A stretch of 64,000 nucleotides of DNA from Bacteroidota bacterium (GCA_026391355.1 JAPLDH010000063.1:1-64000), one strand, 5' to 3'. Counted from the first letter of the stretch, positions 51,688 through 62,613 are shown. A program made the numbers and translations. Notes: generated by a model from the sequence alone, not told the origin.

Positions 51688-53753
51688 AAGGTCTTTACAT
51701 CTTTCTTTTGACTTTTCTCACTTTCAATGAAGGAAGATCTCAGGACTGGGAATGGCTGAATCCCAAGCCGCAGGGAAATGATTTATATTCCGTTTCTTTT
51801 ACCGATTCGCTGACCGGTTATACCGTTGGCAATAGCGGAACGATCCTGAAAACAAACAATGGCGGAGTGACCTGGAACAAACTTAATTCGGGAACGACTT
51901 ATCACTTATACACGGTATTTTTTCCCACAAAGGATACCGGGTATACTGCAGGATTTTATGGTACAATACTCAGAACGACTGATGCGGGGCTTTCATGGAG
52001 TAAACTTACGACCAATAACTACTGTACCTTCAATTCTGTTTATTTTACAGATAGAAATACAGGCTATGCAGCCGGTTTCTGGGGAAACATCATGAAGACG
52101 ACCGATGGTGGGGAAACCTGGGTGATACAGAATACCTCTACCACCAGTACCTTTAACGCCATTTGCTTTACGGGATCATCAACAGGATATGCCATCGGGG
52201 GCGGGCTGTGGAAAACAACCGATGGAGGAATGACCTGGACAAACCCTTCTTTTTTTTACGGACCTGTGTTTAATGGTCTCTGCTTCCCGGTGGCGGATAC
52301 GGGATATGCTGTAGGAAATGATGGCAACGTAGCAGCTTATGTTATGAAAACTACCGACGGAGGGGCGACATGGGCTCCCTGCCTTTCAGTGAATGGCTGT
52401 CCCAGGTTCTACTCCGCCACTTTCCTTGATTCCCATACCGGATATGTGGCAGGATGGAACGGTGCAATTTACAAAACCGGGGATGGCGGCGCTACCTGGA
52501 GCTATCTTCTCTCGTCGACGGTAAATGGCCTGGAATCAATCTGTTCTTTAGGTACAAATTATGTTTATGCCGTTGGAATTTCTGGAACCATTGTGAATAC
52601 AACGAACAGCGGGTCTACCTGGAACTCACAATATTCAGGATTGACATGGGGGTTGACTTCCCTTTCCTTTCCAACCCCGAATACAGGATATGCTGCCGGA
52701 GGAACGAATGGTGAAATCATGAAGACAACAGATGGAGGAATTGCCTGGGTAAGCAGGAATACCGGTACAGGATATCTTCTGTCGTCACTCTCTTTTGTAA
52801 ATGAAAATACCGGATGGGGTGTAGGAAAATCAGGAACCATTGTAAAAACTACCGACGGGGGAACAACATGGGGGCTTGAGTATTCTGTCGTAACGGAGGA
52901 TATCTATTCCGTTTTCTTCATCAATGCGAATACCGGGATAGCTGTAGGGCACGGAGCCAAAGTAATTGTTACAACGAATGGCGGAAATACCTGGAACATC
53001 GTGAACTCAGGTACCTTGGGGAGTTTTTATGGTGTATTTATGGCAAATGCGCTTACTGCCTTTATTGTTGGGGCACAGGGAACAATCCTGAGATCCACCG
53101 ATGGGGGTTCCACCTGGGCCCTTCAAAACTCGGGAACATCAAAGGATTTGCTTGCCGTCTTCTTTACTGATCCGGATAATGGCGTGGCTGCTGGCAAGGG
53201 CGGAACCATTCTCAGAACCCGGGATGGAGGGTTGCATTGGGAGAGCCGGCCAGCATATGTGTCAGAATCACTGAATTCGGTTTGCTTTACCGATCAGAAC
53301 AACGGTTATATTGCCGGACAATACGGTTTGGTGCTTTATACTATTGATGGGGGAACGACCTGGAACCGGCAATTCCCGGGAACTGTCTACAATCTCAGCA
53401 GCATTTGTTTCCCGGAACCGAATACCGGATACATCGCGGGCGCAAACGGAACAATCATGAAAACCTCAAATGGCGGTGGGGTTGGAGTTTCAGAAAAAAA
53501 ACAAAAGGATAACCTGGTCATCTCCCCGAATCCTTCAACCGGTTGGATAAACATTGAAATAAAAGGACTATCCTCTCATTCCTCTGAAAATAGTATGATA
53601 AGGATCATTGATATGACCTGCCGTGAATTGCTCAGGTCAACATTTCATGGGAACAGAATTTTACTGGATATTGGTCATCTTCCGAAAGGGATCTATATTG
53701 TAGCATTGACCACTGCTTTAGGTCAGGAGATTGGGAAATTTATAAAGGAATAG
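51684..53753 (+). CDS. secreted YCF48-repeat protein with T9SS sorting domain
   Basis: A 689-residue exported protein, the intact relative of the broken gene at 33411-35123. After a signal peptide (MKGLYIFLLTFLTFNEGRSQ) and 'WEWLNPKPQGNDLYSVSFTD' come about fourteen repeats of roughly 43 residues ('TGYTVGNSGTILKTNNGGVT' type) that fold as YCF48/BNR-like propellers. The last ~80 residues ('ISPNPSTGWINIEIKGL') are a type A T9SS sorting domain. Plant and cyanobacterial YCF48 assists photosystem assembly, but here the repeat is only a structural match. It probably acts as a surface protein. It is translationally coupled to the upstream VCBS gene. Confidence 0.88.
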   Translation: MKGLYIFLLTFLTFNEGRSQDWEWLNPKPQGNDLYSVSFTDSLTGYTVGNSGTILKTNNGGVTWNKLNSGTTYHLYTVFFPTKDTGYTAGFYGTILRTTDAGLSWSKLTTNNYCTFNSVYFTDRNTGYAAGFWGNIMKTTDGGETWVIQNTSTTSTFNAICFTGSSTGYAIGGGLWKTTDGGMTWTNPSFFYGPVFNGLCFPVADTGYAVGNDGNVAAYVMKTTDGGATWAPCLSVNGCPRFYSATFLDSHTGYVAGWNGAIYKTGDGGATWSYLLSSTVNGLESICSLGTNYVYAVGISGTIVNTTNSGSTWNSQYSGLTWGLTSLSFPTPNTGYAAGGTNGEIMKTTDGGIAWVSRNTGTGYLLSSLSFVNENTGWGVGKSGTIVKTTDGGTTWGLEYSVVTEDIYSVFFINANTGIAVGHGAKVIVTTNGGNTWNIVNSGTLGSFYGVFMANALTAFIVGAQGTILRSTDGGSTWALQNSGTSKDLLAVFFTDPDNGVAAGKGGTILRTRDGGLHWESRPAYVSESLNSVCFTDQNNGYIAGQYGLVLYTIDGGTTWNRQFPGTVYNLSSICFPEPNTGYIAGANGTIMKTSNGGGVGVSEKKQKDNLVISPNPSTGWINIEIKGLSSHSSENSMIRIIDMTCRELLRSTFHGNRILLDIGHLPKGIYIVALTTALGQEIGKFIKE

Positions 53754-54149
53754 GATAGAAGGGAAGTCAAAAGGTAAAGTGCAAAAATCAAAGTGTAAAT
53801 ATCAAAAATCAAAAATGTTTTACCCTGAAAGGATGAATGTTGATAACCCCTGGTAAAACTGGGGGAAAGGAAATATTTTTAACACAATAAGCACATTAGG
53901 ACACAGTAGTATAACACAATAGAAAAAATTAATTGAGAATATTGATTGTTGGATTCTGAAATAGGAAGAGATGAAGAGTTTTGGTGTTATTGTTTTTCCT
54001 CCAAATGCCCATGCCTCTTCATACTTCAAAAATCGTTGTTCAATATTCTCTATTTGAAATAGTTGTAAAAATTGAATTTCTCCGGAATACCCGCTTCCCT
54101 AATGACTTAATAACCTACTCGCCAGCTCACCAGTTCACCAGTTCACCAG
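53754..54149. other. gene-free interval with phrase repeats
   Basis: No credible gene lies here. The left part (53760-53816) has AAAATCAAAGTGTAAATATC-type phrases, the middle (about 53820-54020) shows nothing recognisable, and 54023-54045 has the AATCGTTGTTCAATATTC phrase. The right end (54096-54149) reads on the icd coding strand as GGTGAACTGGTGAGCTGG then GTCATTAGGG, matching the cassette after the PepSY-like gene. Confidence 0.5.
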
Positions 54150-55421
54150 CTACATATTCCGAATGATCTCCGCCCCGAACTCTGAGCATTTGAGCTTTGT
54201 GGCACCTTCCATTTGTCTTTCGAAGTCATAGGTGACCCGCTTATTATTGATGGCGCCCTGCAGGCCTTTGATGATGCAATCGGACGCATCATTCCATCCC
54301 ATGTATTCAAACATCATGGCACCGGAAAGGATCACTGAACCCGGATTAACCATGTCTTTACCGGCATATTTGGGCGCTGTTCCGTGAGTGGCTTCAAAAA
54401 CGGCATGACCCGTATCGTAGTTGATATTGGCGCCGGGAGCAATACCGATCCCGCCTACAATGGCAGCCAGTGCATCCGAAATATAATCCCCGTTCAGGTT
54501 CAGGGTGGCAATTACCGAATATTCGGCAGGACGGGTGAGGATCTGTTGCAGAAATGCATCCGCGATCACATCCTTGATGATCAGCTTACCATCGAGGATT
54601 GCTTGTTTCTGAATGGAATTGGCAACTTCCTCTCCCTTGCCGGCCTTGATCTTATCATATTCAGCCCATGTGAATACCTTGTCGCCGAATTCCTTTTCGG
54701 CCAGCTGGTATCCCCATTTCTTGAACATACCTTCGGTATATTTCATGATGTTCCCTTTGTGAACGATCGTCACTGAAGGCTTGTTCTGTTGCAGGGCATA
54801 CTTGATCGCTGCACGTACCAACCGGTCTGTTCCTTCTTTTGAAACCGGCTTGATCCCGATCGACGAGCTTTCGGGGAACCGGATCTTGGTCACTTTCATG
54901 GTGTTTATCAGGAAATCCAGCACGGACTTCACCTCCGGTGTTCCGTTCAGCCATTCAATCCCTGCATAGATATCCTCAGAATTCTCACGGAATATAACCA
55001 TGTCGGTCAGTTCAGGGTGTTTGACAGGCGATGGAACCCCTTGGAAATACTTTACCGGACGAAGGCAAACATAAAGGTCAAGGATCTGGCGCAGCGCCAC
55101 ATTCAGTGAACGGATCCCTTCCCCCACAGGTGTGGTGAGCGGGCCCTTGATCGCAACAATGTATTCCCTGATCGTATCCAGTGTTTTCTCCGGCAGCCAT
55201 TCCCCGGTTTCAAGGAATGATTTCTCCCCGGCAAGTACCTCTTTCCATTGTATTTTACGATGCTCGCCATATGCTTTTATCACAGCTGCATCAAAAACCC
55301 TCACACTGGCTTTCCATATATCCGCTCCCGTTCCGTCACCTTCAATGAAAGGGATGATCGGGAAATCAGGCACGATCAGGCGCCCGTCGTCAAATCTTAT
55401 TTTCTGTTCGCTCATCATCAT
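54150..55421 (-). CDS. icd: isocitrate dehydrogenase (NADP-type)
   Basis: A 423-residue TCA-cycle enzyme oxidising isocitrate to 2-oxoglutarate. '[16 protein letters not shown]' near the start, '[20 protein letters not shown]' (with the substrate-binding Ser that AceK phosphorylates in E. coli) and '[14 protein letters not shown]' give the E. coli-type family. The cofactor loop '[16 protein letters not shown]' has the Lys-Tyr pair associated with NADP preference. It lies upstream of a heptad cassette and next to the acyl-CoA synthetase fusion, with aconitase and citrate synthase nearby, forming a TCA gene neighbourhood. Confidence 0.95.
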   Translation of the reverse strand: MMMSEQKIRFDDGRLIVPDFPIIPFIEGDGTGADIWKASVRVFDAAVIKAYGEHRKIQWKEVLAGEKSFLETGEWLPEKTLDTIREYIVAIKGPLTTPVGEGIRSLNVALRQILDLYVCLRPVKYFQGVPSPVKHPELTDMVIFRENSEDIYAGIEWLNGTPEVKSVLDFLINTMKVTKIRFPESSSIGIKPVSKEGTDRLVRAAIKYALQQNKPSVTIVHKGNIMKYTEGMFKKWGYQLAEKEFGDKVFTWAEYDKIKAGKGEEVANSIQKQAILDGKLIIKDVIADAFLQQILTRPAEYSVIATLNLNGDYISDALAAIVGGIGIAPGANINYDTGHAVFEATHGTAPKYAGKDMVNPGSVILSGAMMFEYMGWNDASDCIIKGLQGAINNKRVTYDFERQMEGATKLKCSEFGAEIIRNM

Positions 55422-55558
55422 TCAATTTTAAACATTATTGTTCACTATTCACTTGTCATTAGTCATTAAGTCATTAAGTCATTAGGAAAGAAGGCAATAG
55501 GCAGTAGGCAATAAGTCCCTCCCTGGTTTGGGGAGGGATTTAGGGAGGGGCTTTCGGG
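55422..55558 (-). repeat. phrase cassette upstream of icd
   Basis: On the coding strand the order is CCCTAAATCCCTCCCC hairpin module, TTGCCTACTGCCTATTGCC, then CTAATGACTTAATGAC into the icd start. The 34 bp at 55512-55545 are identical to the complement of 48883-48916. Confidence 0.8.
55517..55537. repeat. CCCTCCC/GGGAGGG hairpin
   Basis: Perfect 7-bp stem with loop TGGTTTG; inverted twin of 48891-48911. Confidence 0.7.
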
Positions 55559-58500
55559 TCATTCTTCATTCCCTAATTTCTTTATCAGTGCTCCCCACTT
55601 CTCATCCACCTCAAAGAAATGCTTCATATAGTAATTTCCAAAAAGGAAGTGGGCTTTGACTACCTTAACTCCCCTTGCAGCCATTTGTGTGAAGAAGTCG
55701 CTGATCATTGCCGATGCAATGCCTCTTCCCTGCAAAGAGGAAGTGACCACCAGTCCGTCGAGCAGGATATTTGATTCATCGAGTTTACGCCAGGTAAGCC
55801 CGCCAATGATCTTTTCATTATCGTCGGTTACCACAAAATGGTTGTCACTTTGGGAGATCTCCTTCGGATAGTTTTCACGGAAAAAGAGCTGGTAAAGTTG
55901 TCCGACCTCTTTTGGTTCAAGGGGTTCCCGGAAAGTGTAACGGCTACCTGCCTTGTCCTTCAGGTCGAATCTGACCACAACATGCTCTTTCAGCCTTTCA
56001 CCGACCTTCATGAAATCGACCTTCTGTTCACTTTGTAAACGCGGGAAGACCATCCGGCTGAACACATTCTTGTCATCCGGCGTTTCCAGGGCAGATTGTA
56101 ATCCCGAAAGCTCGACCAACTGGATCGGCAGTGTACCGGTAGGTGATGACTGCATTTTCTCAAGCAGCTTGTCAAATGCATTTACTACCTTCAACCCGGC
56201 TTCTGCAAAATAGGAGTGGCGATAAAAATAATAACGGACAGGTTCATGAAACTCATGTAACCTGAATAGTTCCATCAGTTCAAAAATGGTTTGTTCCCGT
56301 GCCGCAGAGGTTATAAGCGGATTCATCCTGACCCATTCATCATACTGATCGATGGCGCTGCATAATGTCAGTGGGAGGTAAAACTTGTCCAGGTTAACAT
56401 CCATATAATGGTCAAGTTCCTTACGTAACATTGCCTCATCAAAACCGGGTCCCGGGCACAGCAACAACTCTTTTTTCAGGGTATTCAGAAAAACGGTGGC
56501 TTCTTCTTTCCCCAGTGCTTCAATACAGGCATCGAACACCCACCGGATCTTGAGTTGTTTTTTGCTCAGCGGATAGATGTTGGAGGTCCTTTCGTAGAAA
56601 TCCCGGATCATCGGGCCGACCAACGACAGGGTATTAAGATACGCTGTCCAGCCTGTAAGCGACAGGATCACTGCATTTTCCCGGAAATCCATCTCAGGTA
56701 CCACAACATTTGCAGGGGAAATGATGCCCGGTACGATCTGGAAACCGCTGTGATGCCAAGCACGGAAGATTACGGTGAATGCCTTCACGAACACTTTTTT
56801 CCATGCATTGGGCTGAAGGTACCCGGCCGATTTATGGATCTCGGCAAATTCACGGATCTTATCCCAGGCTGTGAGCCCGCTGATGTATTGTGTGGTGAGG
56901 ATGCCAAGGTCAGGTCGGCTGCTTCCAAGGAAAGGAGCCACTGCCGGGCCATAGGGGAACCCGGCAAGGGAAGCGAGCCAGTAAAAAGTATCGGGTTTGG
57001 GCTTGAAATCAGGATTTTCGCTCAACACAAGATGAAGATCGAAATGTTTCCCTGAAATGGTATTAATACTGACAATATAATGCCTGAACTCTTTCATTGC
57101 CTGCAAGCGCAATATCCAGATACCCCCTTCGGGTAGATCCTTCAGGTCAAATCCAGATTCATTAAAGGCAAGAATAATACTCTCCTGCAGGAACGATGTC
57201 GTTTGAAATATATATGTAATCCGCTCCTTTTCAATACCCGAAATACCGTACTCAAATACCATTTTTGGTTTCCAGACAGCCAACGGATAATTGACCGTCT
57301 TTTCCTCAATGACCTTTTCAAAAATAGCGGCCAGTCTGAAAAAATAATCTTCCGCTTTTTGTGAGAGATAGGGATCGACTCTGTGAAGGATCCATCTTGA
57401 AAGTTCTGCCCTCACTGAAACATAAAATTCCAGGTGCTCGGCAGCAAAATCGAAAAGCATCTGGAGAACATATTCAAATTGCGGACGATTTTTCTTTCCT
57501 GCCGGCCATTTCAGGTGGGTACGATACCAGTAAAGACGTTGTTTCAACGCATCCAGCCTGTGTTTTCCGAAGTTCCCGGAGGCGATTTCCCGGATGGATC
57601 TTTCATTGAGAAAGGAGAGACCGGATTCGATAAAGGATGGCATATATTGGATCAACCCCGGCTCGGATGCCTTTAATAGCAGGATACGGTATGCAAGTGC
57701 CCGGATCTCCTCTTCCGGATGATATGCCAGGGTTTCGAGCCTTCGTTGCAAAACGGTTGCCAGCCTTGGTTCAACATCGCCGATCAGGGATCCGATCTTA
57801 TCTGTAGCCGGGTAGGCGTATGCGAATTTTAAAAATAAAGATCTGAAAAAAAGATTATTGGCAATAATTAATTGAGGGTCCTTTACCAACTTGAGTACAG
57901 GAAAATCCTTAACTGTGTATTTTTTATGCTTTGCAACATGGATACTCTCAGAGATGAACCCCAGGGGAACATCCCAACCCTCCCTGATTGGGCAGAAAGC
58001 GATCAGCGCCGGATTTCCTGCCCACAATTTCGGTTGTCTTGCAAACACCCCAAGATCGAAGATATCATTGGTGATGGTATATTGAAAATCGCCAATCTGG
58101 TATGTATGACCTTTTATTTTTTTGACTATCAGATATTTATCTGTGAACTTGTTATAGAGATTGTCATGATCTGCTACAATATCGGTTTCCAGCGCTCCCA
58201 GGTCCCGGAAAAACCATCTTGGAATAAGGATGGTAAAGTTCTCAAAGGGAATTGTAATTGTATTGCTGATATATAGTAATTCGATGGTATCCCTGAAATT
58301 ATTTTCAATGGTTTTGCGGTTGAACGAACCTTTGGGAGTGAGTTCTCCATTTTCCGAACTGAATTCACGGTCGGTGAGTGCGAAATTTACAACCCTTTCA
58401 AAGGGCGCCACATCTGAGTTTGCAGCAGTAACTATCTGGTGATAATAATCCCTGAGGTTTTCATCGGGAACTGAATGGTAAAGGGGATCCTTTTTATCGG

Positions 58501-60160
58501 GACTGATCAGCAGAACGTTGTAAGGACGATTATCACCAACTACAAATGTGCTTTTTATGCCGGGAACATTGATGAATTTCTTTTCAATAATCTGCGGGGC
58601 AACCGTTTGTCCGCGGTTGTTCTTGTAAATATCCTTTACGCGGTCGATGATCTGGTAATGACCCTCTGTGGAGATGGAAAACACATCGCCGGTTGGAAGC
58701 CATTTATCTTTTTCGGGGGAAACCGGGTAGGGAATAACATCACCCGGACCGGCATCTTCAAGGTATCTGCCAATATAATGCCCGCTGATTTCGAGTTCCG
58801 AATCGTTTGTGAGGCGGGTTCTGATCCCGGGCAGGGGAAATCCGACAGATTGATCGTGGTATTGTCCCGGGGGTGTCATGGTGATCCCGCCCGTTGCTTC
58901 CGTCATCCCGAATCCACTGCAGAGGCTGATCCCATATTGATTGAAGAACCTGAACACTGAAGGATCGAGGTAACCGGCAGCAGAAAGTCCCCATCGCAGA
59001 TTCTGGCCGACAACCTCCCTCACAGCGCTGATTCGCAGTTCCTCTCTCTCAATCCCGTTAATCCTCTCGGAACATCGCTCATATAATTCCTGCCATCGTA
59101 AGGGAATGCTGATAAAACCCGTGGGACCTACAATGGGAAACTGCCTGAACAACGTTTCAGCCGAAGTGTTTCCTGCAAAAACATAGGTTCCATCCCAGAA
59201 AATAGCTCCTGTCATCTCAAGGTAACGGCCAAATGTATGGAACAGCGGCAGATAGCAAAGGAAGGTTTCCCCTCCGACCGCTGGAAAGGCTGCAGCCCTC
59301 GCAAAACGTTTACTGACAATATTGTAAACAGAGAATGAGACTCCTTTTGGAAGCCCCGTGCTGCCCGATGTGAACATCGTGGTTGCTACCTCATTGCTGG
59401 TATGGATCTTCCGTTTTCCAAGCGTTTCTTCGATCTCCTGATGAGTCAGCTTTTTACATTCTTCAAGAAGGTAAAGTGACTCATTTCCCGAAGAAATCCC
59501 TGGCGACAAGGTAAATATCCTAAAGGGTTTCACGGTTTTCCCTCTGAGATTTCGCAACAGGGTTAATCGCTCCCTGGAATCGGTAACTGCAATACTGATA
59601 TGGAGACGATCGAAAATATCCCTGAGAATTTCCGGGTTAAAATGCGTATTCAGCGGGGTATCAAAAATATCGTAACAAAGGCATGCCAGGTCAGTGCATG
59701 CTCCTTCAAGGCAGTTTTCGGTATAAAGGGCTACATGTGGTTCTGCCGGATCTGTCAGGTAAAACAGCGTGGCAATTTCCCGGATGTGCCTGTAGATCTG
59801 CTCATAGCTCCATCCGACAGGAGTGCTGGATGTCAACTCCCTGAAAAGAATATCATCCGGATGCTCCTTTACCCGGCATTCCATCATATCCCGCAGGGTA
59901 TAATTGACCGGTTGCAGGATGGTAAAGACCGATTCAGCCCATCGTTCCCTGTTTTCCTTACTACCCAATGCCCGGAGGAAACGTGGTTTTTTAGTAATAT
60001 CCAGAAACTCCATCCAGAATTCTGCCGGAAATGAATTCAGGTTGCCGGAAGCAATTGTTTCTTTAGTAATTTGAAGGATTTTAACTGCTAATTGTTCGTC
60101 CTTCCCATTGATAGAATCAACAGATCTCCATTGTTCGAGCATGTCCTGCAATCCGGTCAT
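55559..60160 (-). CDS. acyl-CoA synthetase / unknown central region / GNAT acetyltransferase fusion
   Basis: A 1533-residue protein. Residues about 90-640 are an AMP-forming acyl-CoA synthetase: 'TTMFTSGSTGLPKGVSF' (P-loop, near 262), 'GFGMTEATGG', 'LPTGDVF', 'DRVKDIYKNNRGQTVAP' and the C-terminal 'ELTPKGSFNRK' with a catalytic-type Lys. Residues about 1400-1533 are a GNAT acetyltransferase with the acetyl-CoA loop 'LQGRGIAS'. The roughly 700 residues between them match no family I recognise. They contain a helical repeat-like part ('HPEEEIRALAYRILLLKA') and a stretch near 'GIISPANVVVPEMDF' faintly like a kinase catalytic loop. It probably activates a fatty acid and then modifies a substrate. 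Its place among TCA genes suggests a regulatory lysine-acylation link, which is inference. Confidence 0.8.
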   Translation of the reverse strand: MTGLQDMLEQWRSVDSINGKDEQLAVKILQITKETIASGNLNSFPAEFWMEFLDITKKPRFLRALGSKENRERWAESVFTILQPVNYTLRDMMECRVKEHPDDILFRELTSSTPVGWSYEQIYRHIREIATLFYLTDPAEPHVALYTENCLEGACTDLACLCYDIFDTPLNTHFNPEILRDIFDRLHISIAVTDSRERLTLLRNLRGKTVKPFRIFTLSPGISSGNESLYLLEECKKLTHQEIEETLGKRKIHTSNEVATTMFTSGSTGLPKGVSFSVYNIVSKRFARAAAFPAVGGETFLCYLPLFHTFGRYLEMTGAIFWDGTYVFAGNTSAETLFRQFPIVGPTGFISIPLRWQELYERCSERINGIEREELRISAVREVVGQNLRWGLSAAGYLDPSVFRFFNQYGISLCSGFGMTEATGGITMTPPGQYHDQSVGFPLPGIRTRLTNDSELEISGHYIGRYLEDAGPGDVIPYPVSPEKDKWLPTGDVFSISTEGHYQIIDRVKDIYKNNRGQTVAPQIIEKKFINVPGIKSTFVVGDNRPYNVLLISPDKKDPLYHSVPDENLRDYYHQIVTAANSDVAPFERVVNFALTDREFSSENGELTPKGSFNRKTIENNFRDTIELLYISNTITIPFENFTILIPRWFFRDLGALETDIVADHDNLYNKFTDKYLIVKKIKGHTYQIGDFQYTITNDIFDLGVFARQPKLWAGNPALIAFCPIREGWDVPLGFISESIHVAKHKKYTVKDFPVLKLVKDPQLIIANNLFFRSLFLKFAYAYPATDKIGSLIGDVEPRLATVLQRRLETLAYHPEEEIRALAYRILLLKASEPGLIQYMPSFIESGLSFLNERSIREIASGNFGKHRLDALKQRLYWYRTHLKWPAGKKNRPQFEYVLQMLFDFAAEHLEFYVSVRAELSRWILHRVDPYLSQKAEDYFFRLAAIFEKVIEEKTVNYPLAVWKPKMVFEYGISGIEKERITYIFQTTSFLQESIILAFNESGFDLKDLPEGGIWILRLQAMKEFRHYIVSINTISGKHFDLHLVLSENPDFKPKPDTFYWLASLAGFPYGPAVAPFLGSSRPDLGILTTQYISGLTAWDKIREFAEIHKSAGYLQPNAWKKVFVKAFTVIFRAWHHSGFQIVPGIISPANVVVPEMDFRENAVILSLTGWTAYLNTLSLVGPMIRDFYERTSNIYPLSKKQLKIRWVFDACIEALGKEEATVFLNTLKKELLLCPGPGFDEAMLRKELDHYMDVNLDKFYLPLTLCSAIDQYDEWVRMNPLITSAAREQTIFELMELFRLHEFHEPVRYYFYRHSYFAEAGLKVVNAFDKLLEKMQSSPTGTLPIQLVELSGLQSALETPDDKNVFSRMVFPRLQSEQKVDFMKVGERLKEHVVVRFDLKDKAGSRYTFREPLEPKEVGQLYQLFFRENYPKEISQSDNHFVVTDDNEKIIGGLTWRKLDESNILLDGLVVTSSLQGRGIASAMISDFFTQMAARGVKVVKAHFLFGNYYMKHFFEVDEKWGALIKKLGNEE

Positions 60161-60351
60161 CCCTGATTATTTTTGCTTTGCAAATTTCTTAAGATTTTGA
60201 TGATTTTACATATAATAATCGAAGAATATTTAAGTATTTATATGTATGATAAAGTTTTATTGAAAAATTGTATTATTTTTATCGATTCAAAATAAGAAGA
60301 TAGATCTTATCATTGGTTGATCATAAGTAGTTGAAATATAATAGTTAGAAA
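60161..60351. promoter_or_regulatory. AT-rich divergent promoter region
   Basis: The 191 bp between the divergent acyl-CoA synthetase fusion and aconitase genes are strongly AT-rich. TATTATTTTTATCG at about 60268-60281 is only a weak TAnnTTTG match. No phrase repeats are present here. Confidence 0.35.
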
Positions 60352-62613
60352 ATGCTAATAGACCTTGAAGCGCTGAAAATTGCCTACCGGAAACTGTCCG
60401 GTAATATCAAAGAAACCAGAATTATTCTGAACAAGCCGCTTACATTGACGGAAAAGATCCTGTATGGCCATTTGTTTGATCAGGTACCTAAGGGTTCCTA
60501 TAGAAGAGGAATTGATTATGTGAATTTTCTACCCGACAGGGTAGCCATGCAGGATGCTACTGCTCAAATGGCGCTACTGCAATTCATGACAGCCGGTCGA
60601 AAATCAACGGCTGTGCCTGCCACTGTCCATTGCGATCATCTTATTCTGGCCAATGCCGGTGGTAAGTTTGATCTGGAGCAAGCCAGGGCCCAGAACAAGG
60701 AGGTATATACTTTTCTGGAATCAGTTTCAGCCAGGTATGGGATCGGCTTCTGGAAACCCGGCGCCGGGATCATTCACCAAGTTGTGATCGAGAATTATGC
60801 TTTTCCGGGTGGAATGATGATCGGTACGGATTCACATACACCTAATGCCGGTGGATTGGGCATGATAGCCATTGGGGTGGGAGGAGCCGACGCAGTGGAT
60901 GTAATGTCGGGAATGCCCTTTGAACTGAAAATGCCAAAGATACTGGGAGTTGAGCTGACAGGTAAGTTGAATGGATGGGCCTCCCCTAAAGATGTGATCC
61001 TGAAACTGGCCGGGATACTGACAGTAGAAGGCGGAACAAATTCCATCATTGAGTTTTTCGGGGAAGGAACCTCCAACATCTCAGCTACCGGTAAGGGTAC
61101 CATCTGCAATATGGGAGCTGAAGTGGGAGCAACCTGCTCTTTATTCGGGTATGACAACAGGATGCGAACCTACCTTCATGCAACCGGACGGAAAGAAGTA
61201 GCTGATCTTGCCGATGAATATGCTGACATGTTATGTCCTGATCCGGAAGTCATGAATAATCCTGCCGGTTATTATGACCGATATGTAAAAATTAATTTAT
61301 CAGAACTTGAACCCTATATCAATGGTCCCTATTCTCCGGATGTTGCACATCCGATCTCGGAATTCGCTGCATTTGTAAGGGAAAATGGCTATCCTGAGAA
61401 ATTTGACGCCGGGCTTATCGGTTCCTGCACCAATTCTTCCTATGAGGATATATCGCGTGCGGCTTGTATTGCTCAGCAAGCCATTGAGAAGAACCTGAAA
61501 GTCAAATCGGAATTTATTATTACTCCTGGTTCGGAACAGATCCGCTATACCTGTGAACGGGACGGATTGCTTGGGATTTTTACGGAAATTGGTGGTGTGA
61601 TAATGGCCAATGCCTGTGGCCCCTGCATCGGACAATGGGCACGCAAAATTGACCCGCCGGATAAGAAAAATTCGATCCTGAATTCCTATAACCGGAATTT
61701 TGCCAAGCGGAACGACGGTAACCCAAATACGCACAGCTTTATTGCTTCACCGGAAATCGTAACAGCCATGACCCTGGCAGGAACCCTGATGTTTAACCCG
61801 TTAACCGACTCCCTGGTAAATGAAAAAGGAGTAGAGGTGATACTGGAAGAACCTGTGGGGGTTGAATTACCGGAGAATGGTTTTGAAGTGAAGGATTCAG
61901 GATATCTTCCGCCGCCGGAAAATCCATCCGCCTTAGAAGTCAGGGTAAACCCTGCCTCCGAGCGGTTGCAACTCCTTGAACCGTTTGAAAAATGGGATGG
62001 CAGGGATCTGACCGGAATGAAACTCCTGATCAAGGTGAAAGGAAAATGCACAACCGATCATATATCAATGGCTGGTCCCTGGTTACGTTATCGTGGTCAC
62101 CTGGATAATATTTCCAATAATCTCCTGATGGGCGCCATCAACTTCTTTAATGGGAAACCAAATTCAGTCAGGAATGAATTTACCGGTGAGTACAGTGAGG
62201 TTTCGAAAACCGCACGGGACTATAAATCGAAAGGGGTTCCGATGATCGTGGTTGGCGAGGAAAATTACGGCGAGGGTTCCTCACGGGAGCACGCTGCCAT
62301 GGAACCACGGCATCTGGGAGTTCGCGTGCTGCTTGTAAAATCTTTTGCCAGGATACATGAAACCAACCTGAAAAAACAGGGAATACTCGCACTGACATTC
62401 ATGGACCCAAATGATTATGATAAAATACTGGAAGATGATACCTTCGAACTTACCGGTCTTGATTCATTCTCGCCCGGTAAACCATTAACGTTGAAAATTT
62501 ATCATACCGGCGGAACGACCGGAGAGATCCAGCTAAAGCATACCTATGGTGCTTTGCAGATCGACTGGTTCAAAGCAGGGAGTGCACTGAATTATATGAA
62601 ACAGTTAAGTTAA
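60352..62613 (+). CDS. acnA: aconitate hydratase (mitochondrial type)
   Basis: A 753-residue [4Fe-4S] enzyme isomerising citrate to isocitrate. The cluster ligands are the Cys in '[12 protein letters not shown]' and the two in '[11 protein letters not shown]'. The catalytic Ser lies in '[12 protein letters not shown]', and '[20 protein letters not shown]' contains substrate contacts. Length and segments fit the mitochondrial-type aconitase rather than AcnB or the longer AcnA/IRP1 form. It is followed 30 bp later by citrate synthase on the same strand, so the two form an operon. The symbol is used loosely since naming differs between lineages. Confidence 0.95.
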   Translation: MLIDLEALKIAYRKLSGNIKETRIILNKPLTLTEKILYGHLFDQVPKGSYRRGIDYVNFLPDRVAMQDATAQMALLQFMTAGRKSTAVPATVHCDHLILANAGGKFDLEQARAQNKEVYTFLESVSARYGIGFWKPGAGIIHQVVIENYAFPGGMMIGTDSHTPNAGGLGMIAIGVGGADAVDVMSGMPFELKMPKILGVELTGKLNGWASPKDVILKLAGILTVEGGTNSIIEFFGEGTSNISATGKGTICNMGAEVGATCSLFGYDNRMRTYLHATGRKEVADLADEYADMLCPDPEVMNNPAGYYDRYVKINLSELEPYINGPYSPDVAHPISEFAAFVRENGYPEKFDAGLIGSCTNSSYEDISRAACIAQQAIEKNLKVKSEFIITPGSEQIRYTCERDGLLGIFTEIGGVIMANACGPCIGQWARKIDPPDKKNSILNSYNRNFAKRNDGNPNTHSFIASPEIVTAMTLAGTLMFNPLTDSLVNEKGVEVILEEPVGVELPENGFEVKDSGYLPPPENPSALEVRVNPASERLQLLEPFEKWDGRDLTGMKLLIKVKGKCTTDHISMAGPWLRYRGHLDNISNNLLMGAINFFNGKPNSVRNEFTGEYSEVSKTARDYKSKGVPMIVVGEENYGEGSSREHAAMEPRHLGVRVLLVKSFARIHETNLKKQGILALTFMDPNDYDKILEDDTFELTGLDSFSPGKPLTLKIYHTGGTTGEIQLKHTYGALQIDWFKAGSALNYMKQLS

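Noticed and set aside
53820-54029. A 69-residue minus-strand frame in the gap before icd
   Set aside because: Low-complexity composition, no promoter element, no family motif and neighbouring phrase repeats argue against a gene.
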